DNA of 64,000 bases from Pseudomonas lijiangensis (GCF_018968705.1 NZ_CP076668.1:1550001-1614000); one strand, 5' to 3'; shown: positions 24,839 to 35,625, counted from the first letter of the stretch. Notes: generated by a model not told the origin, from the letters alone. Made by a program: numbers and translations.

Positions 24839-26011
24839 TCATTGCCCGTGCTGATACTCGCGCGGCGTACACCCAAACTCCCGCTTGAACACCGTATGCA
24901 GATACTGCGCAGACTTGAATCCACAATTACGCGCCGTGTCTGCAATGGTTGAATCCGTGCGTTTGAGCCCCTTGGCGGCGGCGGTCAGTTTGAAGCGCAG
25001 GATTTCGTCGTGCACGCTGCAGCCGCGCACCTTGCGGAAGTGCGATTCCAGGGAGGAGCGCGATACGCCGACATAAGCCGCCACTTGCGCGGTCTTGATG
25101 CCCTGGCAGGCATATTGGCGGATGAACAGCAGGGCCTGCATGACGTAAGGGTCGCCCAATGGTTGATGCAGGCTCGACACTTGCACGTTGATCGAGTCAG
25201 GCGGGATCAGAATCTGTGTGCCCTTGGCCGGCATGCCGTGCAGCATCTGGTGGAGCAGGCGGGCGGCGGTGCGCCCCATGGTTTCGGTGCCCTGGACGAC
25301 CGAACTCAGCGGTACGCGAGTCAGGCTGCGGGTCAGCGGGTCGTTGTCGATGCCGATCAGGGCCACTTGTTCCGGCACGGCGATCCCGGCGGTCAGGCAG
25401 GCTTGTAGCAATTGTCGGGCGCGGGCGTCGCTGACGGCGATGATGCCGATGGGTTTGGGCAGGCTTTGCAGCCAGGCGATCTGTTGTTCGACGGCGCTGT
25501 CCCACAGCGGCGCGCTGGTGCCCATGCCGCGATAGACCTCGGCATGCAGGCCATCACGCTGCATCAGCCAGCGAAAGGCTTTTTCCCGTTCCTGAGCCCA
25601 GCGATTGGCCTGGGCTTCGGGCAGGCTGAAGCAGGCGAAGCGCGTCAGTCCGGCTTCGATCAGGTGCTCGTAGGCCAGGGTCATCATGGCTTTGTTGTCG
25701 GTAGCGACGTAGGGGATGCCTTGCGGGTAGGCGCGCTCATCCTGGTACGAACCGCCCACAGCCACTACGGGCAATTTGCTTCCGGCCAGTGCTTCGCCGA
25801 TCAGCGGGTCGTCGAAGTCGGCAATGATCCCGTCGCCTTGCCAGCGCTCGATGCCTTTCAACCGGCACAGAAAATCCTCCTCAAGAAACAGGTCCCAGGA
25901 GGCGCGGGTGCTGCTCAGGTAATTGCCGATGCCGCTGATGATGCCGCGGTCGTAGATCTTGCTGCCGTTGAACAGCAGTGCAACGCGGTGAACGGGCGGT
26001 ACGGTTTTCAT
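24839..26011 (-). CDS. xylR: Xylose operon activator XylR (AraC family with LacI-type sensor domain)
   Basis: A 390-residue regulator of the XylR type. The N-terminal periplasmic-binding-protein-like domain (VALLFNGSKIYDRGIISGIGNYL) senses xylose, and the C-terminal AraC domain (about residues 285-390) shows VAAYVGVSRSSLESHFRKVRG and NCGFKSAQYLHTVFKREFGCTPREY. It is divergent from xylA with a 171-base intergenic region, where it should bind to activate xylAFGH in the presence of xylose. Confidence 0.92.
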   Translation of the reverse strand: MKTVPPVHRVALLFNGSKIYDRGIISGIGNYLSSTRASWDLFLEEDFLCRLKGIERWQGDGIIADFDDPLIGEALAGSKLPVVAVGGSYQDERAYPQGIPYVATDNKAMMTLAYEHLIEAGLTRFACFSLPEAQANRWAQEREKAFRWLMQRDGLHAEVYRGMGTSAPLWDSAVEQQIAWLQSLPKPIGIIAVSDARARQLLQACLTAGIAVPEQVALIGIDNDPLTRSLTRVPLSSVVQGTETMGRTAARLLHQMLHGMPAKGTQILIPPDSINVQVSSLHQPLGDPYVMQALLFIRQYACQGIKTAQVAAYVGVSRSSLESHFRKVRGCSVHDEILRFKLTAAAKGLKRTDSTIADTARNCGFKSAQYLHTVFKREFGCTPREYQHGQ

Positions 26012-26182
26012 TGTTATTGTCCCGGGTCTGCCAACACCAAGGTGGTCGTCACAGCCTAGGCGCGCTTGGGGTGAATCTCAATACTCAAAATCGCACTCCG
26101 TCTTGGTGACTTTCATAATTTTCGGGCACAGCGCCGTTGCTAGTATCGAGGCACCGACAAGAACAACAAAAGGACACTCTCC

Positions 26183-27499
26183 ATGTCGTACTTCCCCGAT
26201 ATCGACAGGATTCGCTACGAAGGCCCGGCCAGCGATTCTCCCTTGGCTTTCCGCCACTACGACGCCAACAAGATCATCCTCGGCAAACCCATGCGCGAGC
26301 ACTTGCGTATGGCTGCTTGCTATTGGCACACCTTCGTCTGGCCGGGTACCGATGTGTTCGGTGCGGGGACCTTCAAGCGTCCGTGGCAGCGTGCGGGCGA
26401 CCCGCTGGAAGTGGCCATTGGCAAGGCAAAAGCGGCCTTTGAGTTTTTCACCAAACTCGGGATCGACTATTACTGCTTCCACGACACCGATGTGGCCCCG
26501 GAAGGCAGTTCGCTCAAGGAGTACCGCAACCACTTTGCGCAGATGGTCGATCATCTGGAACAGCATCAGGAACAGAGCGGCATCAAGCTGTTGTGGGGCA
26601 CCGCCAACTGTTTCAGCAACCCGCGCTTTGCCGCAGGTGCCGCCAGCAACCCGGACCCTGAAGTGTTCGCCTGCGCCGCTGCTCAGGTGTTCAGCGCCAT
26701 GAACGCCACCCAGCGCCTCAAAGGCTCTAATTACGTGTTGTGGGGCGGGCGTGAAGGCTATGAAACCCTGCTCAATACCGACCTGAAGCGCGAGCGCGAG
26801 CAAATGGGCCGCTTCATGCAGATGGTGGTCGAGCACAAGCACAAGATCGGTTTCAAGGGCGACCTGCTGATCGAGCCCAAGCCGCAGGAACCCACCAAGC
26901 ACCAGTACGATTACGACAGCGCCACGGTCTTCGGCTTCTTGCAGCAGTTCGGTCTGGAAAACGAAATCAAGGTCAATATCGAGGCCAACCACGCGACGCT
27001 GGCGGGGCATAGTTTCCATCACGAGATTGCCACCGCCGCTTCGTTGGGGATTTTCGGCAGCATCGATGCCAACCGTGGCGATCCGCAGAACGGCTGGGAC
27101 ACCGACCAGTTTCCCAACAGCGTCGAAGAGATGACCCTGGCCACCTACGAAATTCTCAAGGCCGGTGGTTTCAAGAATGGCGGGTTCAATTTCGACTCCA
27201 AGGTGCGCCGCCAGAGCCTCGATGAAGTGGACCTGTTCCATGGCCATGTGGCCGCGATGGATGTCCTTGCCCTGTCCCTTGAACGTGCAGCGGCCATGCT
27301 GCAGAACGACCGGCTTCAGCAGTTCAAGGATCAACGTTACGCAGGCTGGCAGCAGCCGTTGGGGCAGAAGGTGCTGGCGGGTGGCTTCAGCCTGGAATCA
27401 CTGGCCGAACATGCCTTCGCCCAGGAACTGAACCCGCAGGCCGTGAGCGGCAGGCAGGAAATGCTCGAAAACGTCGTCAACCGGTTCATTTACAGCTGA
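26183..27499 (+). CDS. xylA: Xylose isomerase
   Basis: A 438-residue xylose isomerase of the long class II type. Signatures: [13 protein letters not shown] with the catalytic His, [16 protein letters not shown] (metal-binding Glu/Lys), [17 protein letters not shown] and GSIDANRGD. It converts D-xylose to D-xylulose using two divalent metals. AAGGA precedes the start. It is first in the xylAFGH order; no xylulokinase gene follows. Confidence 0.96.
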   Translation: MSYFPDIDRIRYEGPASDSPLAFRHYDANKIILGKPMREHLRMAACYWHTFVWPGTDVFGAGTFKRPWQRAGDPLEVAIGKAKAAFEFFTKLGIDYYCFHDTDVAPEGSSLKEYRNHFAQMVDHLEQHQEQSGIKLLWGTANCFSNPRFAAGAASNPDPEVFACAAAQVFSAMNATQRLKGSNYVLWGGREGYETLLNTDLKREREQMGRFMQMVVEHKHKIGFKGDLLIEPKPQEPTKHQYDYDSATVFGFLQQFGLENEIKVNIEANHATLAGHSFHHEIATAASLGIFGSIDANRGDPQNGWDTDQFPNSVEEMTLATYEILKAGGFKNGGFNFDSKVRRQSLDEVDLFHGHVAAMDVLALSLERAAAMLQNDRLQQFKDQRYAGWQQPLGQKVLAGGFSLESLAEHAFAQELNPQAVSGRQEMLENVVNRFIYS

Positions 27500-27648
27500 C
27501 GGTCAGCCCCGTTCGTCGGTTTGGCACGGCTGTTACATTCCCACGACAAATCTGTACGGGTCAGGCTTGGCGAGGCTCTACAGTTGTACCAGCACGATAC
27601 TCATCGTCAGGCAGTGTCTTTCAAACAACAATAAAAGGACGCACCACC

Positions 27649-28650
27649 ATGAATAAAGTCAAACGCACCTTGTTGGCCAGTGCTCTGGCCCTGCTGTCCA
27701 TCCCGGCCATGGCCGATTCTGCCAACCCGAAAATCGGTTTCTCCATTGATGACCTGCGCCTGGAACGTTGGTCGCGGGATCGGGATTACTTCGTTGCGGC
27801 GGCCGAAAAACTCAATGCCAAGGTCTTTGTCCAGTCGGCCGATGCCAACGAGCAGAAGCAGATTTCCCAGATCGAAAACCTGATCTCCCGTGGCGTCGAT
27901 GTGATCGTCATCGTGCCGTTCAACGCCACTGTGCTGACCAACGCCGTCGCCGAAGCCAAGAAAGCCGGGATCAAGGTGGTGTCCTATGACCGCCTGATTC
28001 TCAACGCCGATATCGATGCCTACATTTCCTTCGATAACGAAAAGGTCGGCGAGATGCAGGCCAGCGGTGTGCTGCAAGCCGCGCCCAAGGGCAATTACTT
28101 CCTGCTGGGTGGCGCGCCCACCGACAACAACGCCAAGATCCTGCGCGAAGGCCAGTTGAAAGTGCTGCAACCGGCCATCGACAAAGGGGATATCAAGATC
28201 GTCGGCCAACAGTGGGTCAAGGAGTGGAACCCCACCGAAGCGCTGAGCATTGTCGAGAATGCCCTGACGCGTAATAACAACAAGATCGATGGCATCGTCG
28301 CCTCCAACGACGCCACTGCAGGCGGTGCGATTCAGGCACTGGCTGCGCAGAAACTGGCCGGCAAGGTGCCGATTTCGGGTCAGGATGCAGACCTGGCAGC
28401 GGTCAAGCGGGTGATCGATGGCACCCAGACCATGACCGTTTACAAGCCCCTGAAGCTGATCGCCTCCGAAGCCGCCAAGTTGTCGGTGCAACTGGCGCGT
28501 AACGAGAAACCCACCTACAGCTCGCAGTACGACAATGGCAGCAAGAAGGTCGACACCATCCTGCTCACCCCGACGCCGTTGACCAGGGACAACATCGACC
28601 TGCTGGAAAAGGACGGCTTCTATACCAAGGCGCAGATAGCCGGGCAGTGA
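27649..28650 (+). CDS. xylF: D-xylose ABC transporter, periplasmic binding protein
   Basis: A 333-residue binding protein with a signal peptide (cleavage after SIPAMA). Sugar-binding family signatures are KIGFSIDDLRLERWSRDRDYF and VKVVSYDRLILNADIDAYISFDN. It collects xylose in the periplasm for XylG/XylH. AAAGGA precedes the ATG. It follows xylA by 149 bases, which may hold a second promoter or a processing site that raises binding-protein output. Confidence 0.95.
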   Translation: MNKVKRTLLASALALLSIPAMADSANPKIGFSIDDLRLERWSRDRDYFVAAAEKLNAKVFVQSADANEQKQISQIENLISRGVDVIVIVPFNATVLTNAVAEAKKAGIKVVSYDRLILNADIDAYISFDNEKVGEMQASGVLQAAPKGNYFLLGGAPTDNNAKILREGQLKVLQPAIDKGDIKIVGQQWVKEWNPTEALSIVENALTRNNNKIDGIVASNDATAGGAIQALAAQKLAGKVPISGQDADLAAVKRVIDGTQTMTVYKPLKLIASEAAKLSVQLARNEKPTYSSQYDNGSKKVDTILLTPTPLTRDNIDLLEKDGFYTKAQIAGQ

Positions 28651-28716
28651 TCTTTCGAGCGTGACAGCCCGATCCTGAGCACAACCCCCGGTGGACCCCT
28701 TGTGTGAGCCTCTGCC

Positions 28717-30273
28717 ATGTCCGACTACCTGCTGCAAATGAACGGCATCGTCAAAGCCTTCGACGGTGTCAAAGCCCTCAATGGCATCGATATCAAGGTC
28801 AGGCCGGGGGAATGTGTCGGATTGTGCGGCGAGAACGGTGCCGGTAAATCCACACTGATGAAGGTGCTGTCGGCGGTCTACCCCTATGGCACCTGGGACG
28901 GTGAAATCCTCTGGGACGGCCAGCCGCTCAAGGCCCAGTCCATCAGCGAAACCGAAGCGGCCGGCATCGTCATCATCCATCAGGAACTGACCCTGGTTCC
29001 CGATCTGTCAGTGACCGAAAACATCTTCATGGGCCATGAGATGACGCTGTTCGGCGGGCGCATGAATTACCCGGCCATGACCCGGCGCGCCGAAGCGCTG
29101 ATGCGTGAGCTGAAAGTGCCGGACATGAACGTCTCGCTGCCGGTTTCCCAGTACGGCGGTGGCTACCAGCAACTGGTGGAAATCGCCAAGGCGCTGAACA
29201 AGCAGGCTCGACTGCTGATTCTCGATGAGCCGTCCTCGGCCCTGACCCGTTCGGAAATCGAGGTGCTGCTGGACATCATCCGCGATCTTAAGGCCAAGGG
29301 CGTTGCGTGCGTCTATATCTCCCACAAACTCGATGAAGTGGCTGCCGTGTGCGACACCGTTTCGGTGATTCGCGACGGCAAACACATCGCCACGACCGAC
29401 ATGGCGGACATGGACATTCCCAGGATCATCACCCAGATGGTCGGGCGGGAAATGAGCAACCTGTATCCCACCGAACCCCACAGCATTGGCGAGGTGATTT
29501 TCGAGGCGCGGCACATCACCTGTTATGACGTCGATACGCCTCGGCGCAAACGGGTCGACGATATTTCCTTCGTTCTCAAGCGTGGTGAAATCCTCGGCAT
29601 CGCCGGGCTGGTGGGGGCGGGGCGTACGGAGCTGGTTTCTGCGCTGTTCGGCGCGTATCCCGGTCGTTACGAAGGAGAGGTCTGGCTGGAAGGCCAGCAG
29701 GTCGATACCCGCACGCCGCTCAAGTCCATTCGTGCCGGCCTGTGCATGGTCCCCGAAGACCGCAAACGCCAGGGCATCATTCCGGACCTGGGCGTCGGCC
29801 AGAACATCACCCTGGCGGTGCTGGAAAACTACTCGAAGCTGACCCGCATCGACGCCGAAGCCGAGCTGCATGGCATCGATCAGGAAATCTCGCGCATGCA
29901 CCTCAAGACTGCGAGCCCGTATCTGCCCATCACCAGCCTCTCGGGCGGCAATCAGCAAAAGGCCGTGCTGGCGAAGATGCTGCTGACCAAACCTCGGGTG
30001 CTGATTCTCGATGAACCCACACGGGGCGTGGATGTGGGCGCCAAGTATGAGATCTACAAGTTGATGGGCGCGCTGGCGGCCGAAGGCGTGTCGATCATCA
30101 TGGTGTCCTCGGAGCTGGCCGAAGTGCTCGGCGTGTCGGACCGGGTGCTGGTGATCGGCGAAGGGCAATTGCGCGGCGACTTCATCAACCGCGACCTCAC
30201 TCAGGAGCAGGTGCTCGCCGCCGCCCTCAGCCAGGCCGCTGGCCATAACAATAATGATCGGAAGTCTGCGTAG
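28717..30273 (+). CDS. xylG: D-xylose ABC transporter, ATP-binding protein
   Basis: A 518-residue tandem ATPase of the sugar-importer class. The first domain has Walker [10 protein letters not shown], signature-like [15 protein letters not shown] and Walker [10 protein letters not shown]. The second has the degenerate GLVGAGRTE loop typical of the second half of this class, signature [15 protein letters not shown] and [11 protein letters not shown]. It powers XylH. Its TAG stop is immediately followed by the xylH ATG. Confidence 0.95.
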   Translation: MSDYLLQMNGIVKAFDGVKALNGIDIKVRPGECVGLCGENGAGKSTLMKVLSAVYPYGTWDGEILWDGQPLKAQSISETEAAGIVIIHQELTLVPDLSVTENIFMGHEMTLFGGRMNYPAMTRRAEALMRELKVPDMNVSLPVSQYGGGYQQLVEIAKALNKQARLLILDEPSSALTRSEIEVLLDIIRDLKAKGVACVYISHKLDEVAAVCDTVSVIRDGKHIATTDMADMDIPRIITQMVGREMSNLYPTEPHSIGEVIFEARHITCYDVDTPRRKRVDDISFVLKRGEILGIAGLVGAGRTELVSALFGAYPGRYEGEVWLEGQQVDTRTPLKSIRAGLCMVPEDRKRQGIIPDLGVGQNITLAVLENYSKLTRIDAEAELHGIDQEISRMHLKTASPYLPITSLSGGNQQKAVLAKMLLTKPRVLILDEPTRGVDVGAKYEIYKLMGALAAEGVSIIMVSSELAEVLGVSDRVLVIGEGQLRGDFINRDLTQEQVLAAALSQAAGHNNNDRKSA

Positions 30274-31410
30274 ATGAACCAGGTCAAACAACTCTTCACG
30301 CGCTACAAAATGCTCGCCTTGGTTATCGCTGTGGCGATTATCTGGCTGTTTTTCAGCTGGCAGACCGAAGGCGGATTCCTGACCCCGCGCAACCTGTCCA
30401 ACCTGTTGCGACAGATGTCCATCACCGGGATTCTGGCTTGCGGCATGGTGCTGGTGATCATCAGCGGCGAGATCGATCTGTCGGTGGGCTCACTGCTGGG
30501 GTTGCTCGGTGGGCTGGCAGCGATTCTCGATGTGATCTATCACGTGCCGCTGCTGGCCAACCTGAGCATTGTGGTGCTGTTCGGACTGATGATCGGCATC
30601 GCCAATGGCTACATGACGGCTTACCTGCGCATCCCGTCATTCATCGTCGGGCTGGGCGGCATGCTGGCGTTTCGCGGCATCCTGCTGGGGATTACAGGTG
30701 GCACCACCATCGCCCCGGTTTCGCCGGAACTCGTCTACGTGGGGCAGGGCTATCTGCCGCATGCGGTGGGCACGGGCCTTGGGATTGTGCTGTTTGCACT
30801 GACGCTGTTCCTGACCTGGAAACAGCGCCGCAATCGCGCCTTCCACGGGCTGGCGGCGCACTCACTGGTGCGTGACATCCTGCGCGTGGTGCTGATCGGC
30901 GCGGTACTGGCCGGATTCGTCCACACCCTCAACAGCTATGACGGCATTCCCGTACCGGTGCTGCTGTTACTGATTCTGCTGGGGGTGTTCAGCTACGTGA
31001 CCAGCCAGACCGTCTTCGGACGTCGCGTCTATTCCGTGGGCAGCAATATGGAAGCCACGCGCCTTTCCGGCATCAATGTGCAAGCCGTAAAGCTGTGGAT
31101 CTTCGGCATCATGGGCGTGATGTGCGCGCTCGCCGGCATGGTCAACACCGCACGCCTGGCCGCCGGCTCACCCTCGGCTGGCAGCATGGGCGAACTCGAT
31201 GCGATAGCCGCCTGCTTCATCGGCGGCACCTCCATGCGTGGCGGCTCCGGCACTGTTTATGGCGCATTGCTCGGGGCACTGGTCATCACCAGCCTGGACA
31301 ACGGCATGTCCATGCTCGACGTGGACAGCTACTGGCAGATGATCGTCAAGGGCAGCATTCTGGTGCTGGCCGTTTGGGTCGATGTGAGCACCCGGACCGG
31401 GCGGCGTTGA
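30274..31410 (+). CDS. xylH: D-xylose ABC transporter, permease
   Basis: A 378-residue permease with about ten TM segments and the sugar-permease motif GMVLVIISGEIDLSVGSLLGLLGG. A later GRRVYSVGSNMEATRLSGI is the EAA-like loop contacting XylG. It ends the visible xyl cluster; the next gene belongs to another family. Confidence 0.95.
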   Translation: MNQVKQLFTRYKMLALVIAVAIIWLFFSWQTEGGFLTPRNLSNLLRQMSITGILACGMVLVIISGEIDLSVGSLLGLLGGLAAILDVIYHVPLLANLSIVVLFGLMIGIANGYMTAYLRIPSFIVGLGGMLAFRGILLGITGGTTIAPVSPELVYVGQGYLPHAVGTGLGIVLFALTLFLTWKQRRNRAFHGLAAHSLVRDILRVVLIGAVLAGFVHTLNSYDGIPVPVLLLLILLGVFSYVTSQTVFGRRVYSVGSNMEATRLSGINVQAVKLWIFGIMGVMCALAGMVNTARLAAGSPSAGSMGELDAIAACFIGGTSMRGGSGTVYGALLGALVITSLDNGMSMLDVDSYWQMIVKGSILVLAVWVDVSTRTGRR

Positions 31411-31482
31411 TGGGCGAAGACTTGCAGGCATGCGGGAAGCAATGGCAGTGTGTCATTAGCTCACTCATCAGCCGGGAATATC

Positions 31483-32109
31483 ATGGACACTGACAGCAGC
31501 GATTATGTGACAGACCTGCAGGCGCTGGAAAAGCTCTACGGCCCCATCGCCCGCCCGTCCATCCTCAAGGAAGTCGATCATATTCACGCTGCCTACAGGC
31601 CTTTTATCGAGTCGGCTTCCTTTGTCATCCTGGCCTCTTCAGGCCCTGGCGGGCTGGATGCGTCTCCTCGTGGCGATCAGGCTGGGTTTGTCCATATCGA
31701 AGACAGCAAGACGCTTTATCTGCCGGATCGCCGGGGTAACAATCGGGTCGATACGCTGCGCAATATAGTCGAGGATCCTCGCGTTGCTCTCTTGTTTCTG
31801 GTGCCGGGAGTTGGCGAAACCCTGCGGGTCAACGGAACGGCAAAAATATCGATCCATCCGCCATTGCTGCAGCGTTTTGCCGTAAACGGCCAACTGCCGA
31901 AATCCGTCCTGCAGATCACGGTGACCAGCGTGTATTTCCAGTGCAGCAGAGCGGTTATCAGGTCCGGCCTGTGGGATGCGACACGCCACATCGAGCGCCA
32001 TAGGCTGCCGACAGCAGGGCAAATCCTGAAGGCCGTTTCTGCCGATGAGATCGATGGTGATGCCTACGATAAAGCCTTGCCGGGGCGTATTGCGGATACG
32101 TTGTACTGA
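31483..32109 (+). CDS. Pyridoxamine-5'-phosphate-oxidase-like flavin-binding protein
   Basis: A 208-residue PPOX-fold protein of the MSMEG_1061-like subgroup (GPGGLDASPRGDQAGFVHIED, LYLPDRRGNNRVDTLRNI, GETLRVNGTA). I start at ATG 31483 (MDTDSSDYVTDLQ), which fits the family better than the earlier Met. It likely binds FMN or F420-like cofactors; the reaction is unknown. It stands 70 bases after xylH and is probably unrelated to xylose use. Confidence 0.8.
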   Translation: MDTDSSDYVTDLQALEKLYGPIARPSILKEVDHIHAAYRPFIESASFVILASSGPGGLDASPRGDQAGFVHIEDSKTLYLPDRRGNNRVDTLRNIVEDPRVALLFLVPGVGETLRVNGTAKISIHPPLLQRFAVNGQLPKSVLQITVTSVYFQCSRAVIRSGLWDATRHIERHRLPTAGQILKAVSADEIDGDAYDKALPGRIADTLY

Positions 32110-32122
32110 TCGTGCTCAATAG

Positions 32123-32150
32123 CGCCTTGCCCCACGCTGGCGGCAAGGCG
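32123..32150. terminator. Hairpin between convergent genes
   Basis: CGCCTTGCC-(10)-GGCAAGGCG, a 9-bp stem, lies between the convergent stops at 32109 and 32162. It is a likely two-way terminator although the U-tract is poor. Confidence 0.55.
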
Positions 32151-32161
32151 ATCAAACTTCC

Positions 32162-33265
32162 TCAGTTCGCCTTCACGCTATACGACGGTCCCCACACCGA
32201 CTGGCCGCTGGTTTCACGCGCCTTGATAGTGATCGGACGATAGGTCAGCCCTTTGAGGACTTCAGCCATTTTCGGCAAACCCCAGTCCGCCGGGTTCTGG
32301 CTTTTTCGGACTTCCTCGACTTCACCCAGCAGTTGCACCAGGGTCACTTGCTTCAGCTCACAGCGCATCTGTTCCTGATCGGCCTGCTTGCAACTGTTTT
32401 CCCGAAGTTCGGCGGCAGGTGGTTCGGCAAAGAAACCATCGATCAGTATCACTTCACCCGAGGCAATATCGAAGCTCGCGAACTCCTTGTTGATCGTGGC
32501 CGTCACGCTGCGGGCTTCAATGGTTCGCTGCTTTATGCTTTCCGTCCAGCCTGCTGGCGAGGTCTCTCGTTTGACGTCGTAGGAGCTCTTCCCCCAGCTT
32601 GTGCATTCGTTATTGACCACGCGCACGGAGGTGCAGTAATCCTCCTGCACGGTTTCGTTGCGGTAGCTGGCGTCTTCCCACTTCTTGCCCCGCTCGAACT
32701 CATCGAATGTTATCGACTTGAGCATGGCGTAACCCAGCGACGAAGGCTGAATGTTGCGTCCGCCAGGGGCCTCGAATGCGGCTGTGCGGGGCAGGTTGTA
32801 GCTCACGCCACTGATGCTGTAATGGCCGGGGTCGACCAGATAGATCTTGTAGAGCGTCCTGCCGAACACCAACTGGAAGTAGGAATTTTCCCCGTTGTTT
32901 TCATCGGTTTTGTTACTGGTGTCGTAACCGACCTTGATCCTGGAGGACGGGCGAGAGGTGTTGGTCCATTCGGTGACCCCCGAGCGCAGTCGCAAGAATT
33001 TGGCGATGTCATCGTTGTTCCCGAAGTCTGTCTTGAGGCTGTCCAGGCTGGCACTCGGCACGACCAGAATGGCTTTGCCTGAGGTCTTGAACCGGGCAAA
33101 CATCTCGTCATGAGCCTTGCGTGCTTCCAGCATCGAGGTCGGCTGCGAAACCGGCTGGGCCGACATGGCGTTGAACCCTTGAGCGGGCGGCGCTATCGGT
33201 ACGCAACCGCTCAGTGCCAGGCTGCCCAGCGTCAGCGTGAACAGCGCGCTAACGTAGCCTTTCAT
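32162..33265 (-). CDS. Large putative lipoprotein of unknown function
   Basis: A 367-residue protein with a lipoprotein signal peptide (lipobox LALSGC, Cys21). The mature part has paired cysteines (CTSVRVVNNEC) and no domain that I recognise. It overlaps the upstream small lipoprotein gene by 4 bases, so the two are co-translated and probably work together at the outer membrane. Confidence 0.7.
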   Translation of the reverse strand: MKGYVSALFTLTLGSLALSGCVPIAPPAQGFNAMSAQPVSQPTSMLEARKAHDEMFARFKTSGKAILVVPSASLDSLKTDFGNNDDIAKFLRLRSGVTEWTNTSRPSSRIKVGYDTSNKTDENNGENSYFQLVFGRTLYKIYLVDPGHYSISGVSYNLPRTAAFEAPGGRNIQPSSLGYAMLKSITFDEFERGKKWEDASYRNETVQEDYCTSVRVVNNECTSWGKSSYDVKRETSPAGWTESIKQRTIEARSVTATINKEFASFDIASGEVILIDGFFAEPPAAELRENSCKQADQEQMRCELKQVTLVQLLGEVEEVRKSQNPADWGLPKMAEVLKGLTYRPITIKARETSGQSVWGPSYSVKAN

Positions 33266-33633
33266 GATCCGCAGCGCCCGGCCGCTTTCAGCAATGCGTT
33301 GCAGTTGGCGGGGGCCGCAGTGTCAGACGGAGTCTGTTTGCCGGAACCTTCCACCGGGCCCGAGCAAAGCGTGTCGGAATCCAGAGCCACGAGAGTGGTG
33401 TAGTAGCAGTTATAAACACCTTTGCTGCTTTGTGCCTTGAACTTCACGGAGTCCAGTTCGCCGCGCTTGTCGAAAATCCTGACTTTCTCCGGCGTGGTAT
33501 TGAGTGTTACGGCTGCCTTTTCCTGCAAGCTGGTGTCACTGACGGTCTTGGATGCCACGATCCCGCAACCCTGAAGCAACGATACAGCCGCGCCGGCCAT
33601 GAGTAGTTGAATAACAGTTTTATTCAGGGTCAT
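33262..33633 (-). CDS. Small putative lipoprotein, coupled to the next gene
   Basis: A 123-residue protein starting MTLNKTVIQLLMAGAAVSLLQGC, with lipobox LLQGC. I choose this Met (33631-33633) because the signal peptide begins there; 19 in-frame codons upstream are unlikely to be translated. The C-terminus has four more cysteines. The function is unknown. Its stop overlaps the start of the 367-residue lipoprotein. Confidence 0.65.
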   Translation of the reverse strand: MTLNKTVIQLLMAGAAVSLLQGCGIVASKTVSDTSLQEKAAVTLNTTPEKVRIFDKRGELDSVKFKAQSSKGVYNCYYTTLVALDSDTLCSGPVEGSGKQTPSDTAAPANCNALLKAAGRCGS

Positions 33634-33885
33634 TTTTCGTATCCACATGATGTACAGGGAGGTAGTGCAGGGCCTGATAAGCGGCAACACTGTTCAACAA
33701 GACATTCTCCACGGGGGCTCGATAAAACCTATAGCTCAGGCAGTCTATTGAAACCCCTTCAGGGGTGTGATAGCGCGGCCTGTGTTTGTGTTATGGGCCA
33801 AACATTTGAAATCCCCGCCATTACTCGACAGAATCGCGCCCCGACCGGCCAGAGGTGCCGCTCGTTCGTGGGTGAGGGTCAGCAG

Positions 33886-34584
33886 TTGAACGAACAGACA
33901 TTGTCCATGCGCCTGGAGCGTGTAGCGGCCCATGTGCCAGCGGGTGCGCGCCTGGCCGACATCGGCTCGGATCACGCTTACCTGCCTGTGGCCCTGATGC
34001 GCCGTGGCGTTATCGCGTCAGCGGTGGCGGGGGAGGTGGCGTTGACGCCGTTCCATGCGGCGCAACGTACCGTGCGCGAAAACGACCTGGAGCAATCGAT
34101 TACCGTGCGCCAGGCCAATGGTCTGGCAGCGATCAGGCCGCAAGACGGAATCACCGCGATCAGCCTGTGCGGCATGGGCGGCGAGACGATTCGCGACATC
34201 CTCGACAGCGGCAAAGCGCACCTCAACGGCGAAGAACGCCTGATCCTGCAACCCAATGGCGGCGAGCAACCGCTGCGGCAATGGCTGATGGAAAACGACT
34301 ACCGCATCCTCTCCGAAGAAGTGCTGCGGGAAAACCGCTTTGACTACGAAATCATCATCGCCGACCGCTCCGGGCCGGTGATCTATTCAGCCCGGGAACT
34401 GTTTTTCGGCCCCCTGCAGATGCAGGCCCGCAGTCCGGCTTTCCTGCTCAAATGGCAGCGCTTGTTACTCAAGAAACAGAAAACCTTGAGCAACTTTGGC
34501 CGTGCGCGGCAGGCGGTGCCGGAAGAGAAGATGCAGGAAATTAACCGGCAGATTGGCTGGATTACCGAGTTGTTGGGGGTTTAG
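33886..34584 (+). CDS. trmK: tRNA (adenine-N1)-methyltransferase, TrmK family
   Basis: A 232-residue class I SAM methyltransferase. The SAM-binding motif is RLADIGSDHAYLPVALMRRG, followed by ISLCGMGGETIRDIL and LILQPNGGEQPLRQWL, all typical of TrmK (m1A22 of tRNA). I infer a TTG start at 33886-33888, giving MNEQTLSMRLERV, because GAGGGT lies about 8 bases upstream and this N-terminus is usual; the next Met is seven codons later. The long open frame upstream is not conserved. Confidence 0.85.
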   Translation: MNEQTLSMRLERVAAHVPAGARLADIGSDHAYLPVALMRRGVIASAVAGEVALTPFHAAQRTVRENDLEQSITVRQANGLAAIRPQDGITAISLCGMGGETIRDILDSGKAHLNGEERLILQPNGGEQPLRQWLMENDYRILSEEVLRENRFDYEIIIADRSGPVIYSARELFFGPLQMQARSPAFLLKWQRLLLKKQKTLSNFGRARQAVPEEKMQEINRQIGWITELLGV

Positions 34585-34620
34585 GTTTTTGTAGCCTGTG
34601 CATCAAGTGCTGCTATCTGC

Positions 34621-35541
34621 TCAACGCAAATGTTGCTCAATCCACTGGCCGACCGTGAGGGTATCGATCTGCCGGTTGGCGTTATAGCTATGCGCCTTGG
34701 GCCAGGCGACGCCTTTGCCTTGCGCGAACACCGCCCGGTACTTGCGCAGCGAGTCGTCGGGTGCGGCTGCCAGATCGGCCATGAGCGCAGGCACCGTCCA
34801 CTCCACACGTTCAACCGTGCGATTGAGCAACTGATCAACCGTGTCCGCCAGTTGCCGGTAAGTGAGGGTGTCGCCCGCAGTGAAAACCACTTCATTGGCC
34901 AGCGCTGGCTCGAAGAGGATGGACGCGGTCAGGCGACCGATATCCTCCGGCGTGGTGACCGTCACGGCCGTATCCCAGCTCCCCAGGGCGCGCACGATGT
35001 TCTGGTCGAGGTCGACCACGCCGAACGCCGGTTCAAACAGAAAACTGGTGAACATGCCCGTGGAGATGATCAGCCATTGCACTCGCGACTGGCCGCGCAG
35101 CAGCTGGCGCACATCCAGTTGCTCGTCAAACAGGGTTTGAGGGCTGCCATAACCGATCACGTCGTAATCCACGCCGAATTGCCACGGCACATAACGCTTC
35201 ACGTCGGACTGTAACACAGCGCGGGTCAGCTTGAGTTGTGTCCCGGCACCGCCCGCGAAGCCAAGGCAACTGACCACGGTGTCGAAACCGCTGAACAGCG
35301 CGGCGAGGCTTTCCTCTGAGTCGTTTGCCGCATCGGCAGACACCACCTCGATGCCCAGGGCTTTCAGTGCTTCGAGTGTCTGGCGCTTGGGTTCAGACGT
35401 AGCGTCGAGCGCGGAGGGTCGCAGCATGACAGTGACACGCGCAGCCGGACGCGCTGCCAGCTCGCGAAGCACCGCCATCCCCAGTTCGCCCGCGCCCAGG
35501 ACCAGAATAGTGTCGGTTGTTGCAGAGTCGTGTGAGTGCAT
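34621..35541 (-). CDS. NmrA-like NAD(P)-binding protein (aromatic alcohol reductase type)
   Basis: A 306-residue atypical SDR. The N-terminal cofactor motif is ILVLGAGELGMAVLREL, with VVSCLGFAGG in the middle and the C-terminal NmrA-type substrate domain. It may be a reductase or a redox sensor. It is divergent from an HxlR-type regulator gene with 84 bases between, an arrangement common for redox- or electrophile-responsive pairs, so it is the likely regulated target. Confidence 0.82.
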   Translation of the reverse strand: MHSHDSATTDTILVLGAGELGMAVLRELAARPAARVTVMLRPSALDATSEPKRQTLEALKALGIEVVSADAANDSEESLAALFSGFDTVVSCLGFAGGAGTQLKLTRAVLQSDVKRYVPWQFGVDYDVIGYGSPQTLFDEQLDVRQLLRGQSRVQWLIISTGMFTSFLFEPAFGVVDLDQNIVRALGSWDTAVTVTTPEDIGRLTASILFEPALANEVVFTAGDTLTYRQLADTVDQLLNRTVERVEWTVPALMADLAAAPDDSLRKYRAVFAQGKGVAWPKAHSYNANRQIDTLTVGQWIEQHLR

Positions 35542-35625
35542 CAGGAATTCCCGGTGAATGATCAGCGATGTTTTATCCTGTCATCCTTGGCGAACATTCA
35601 GAAGAAGGCACACGAGTGATACCGC

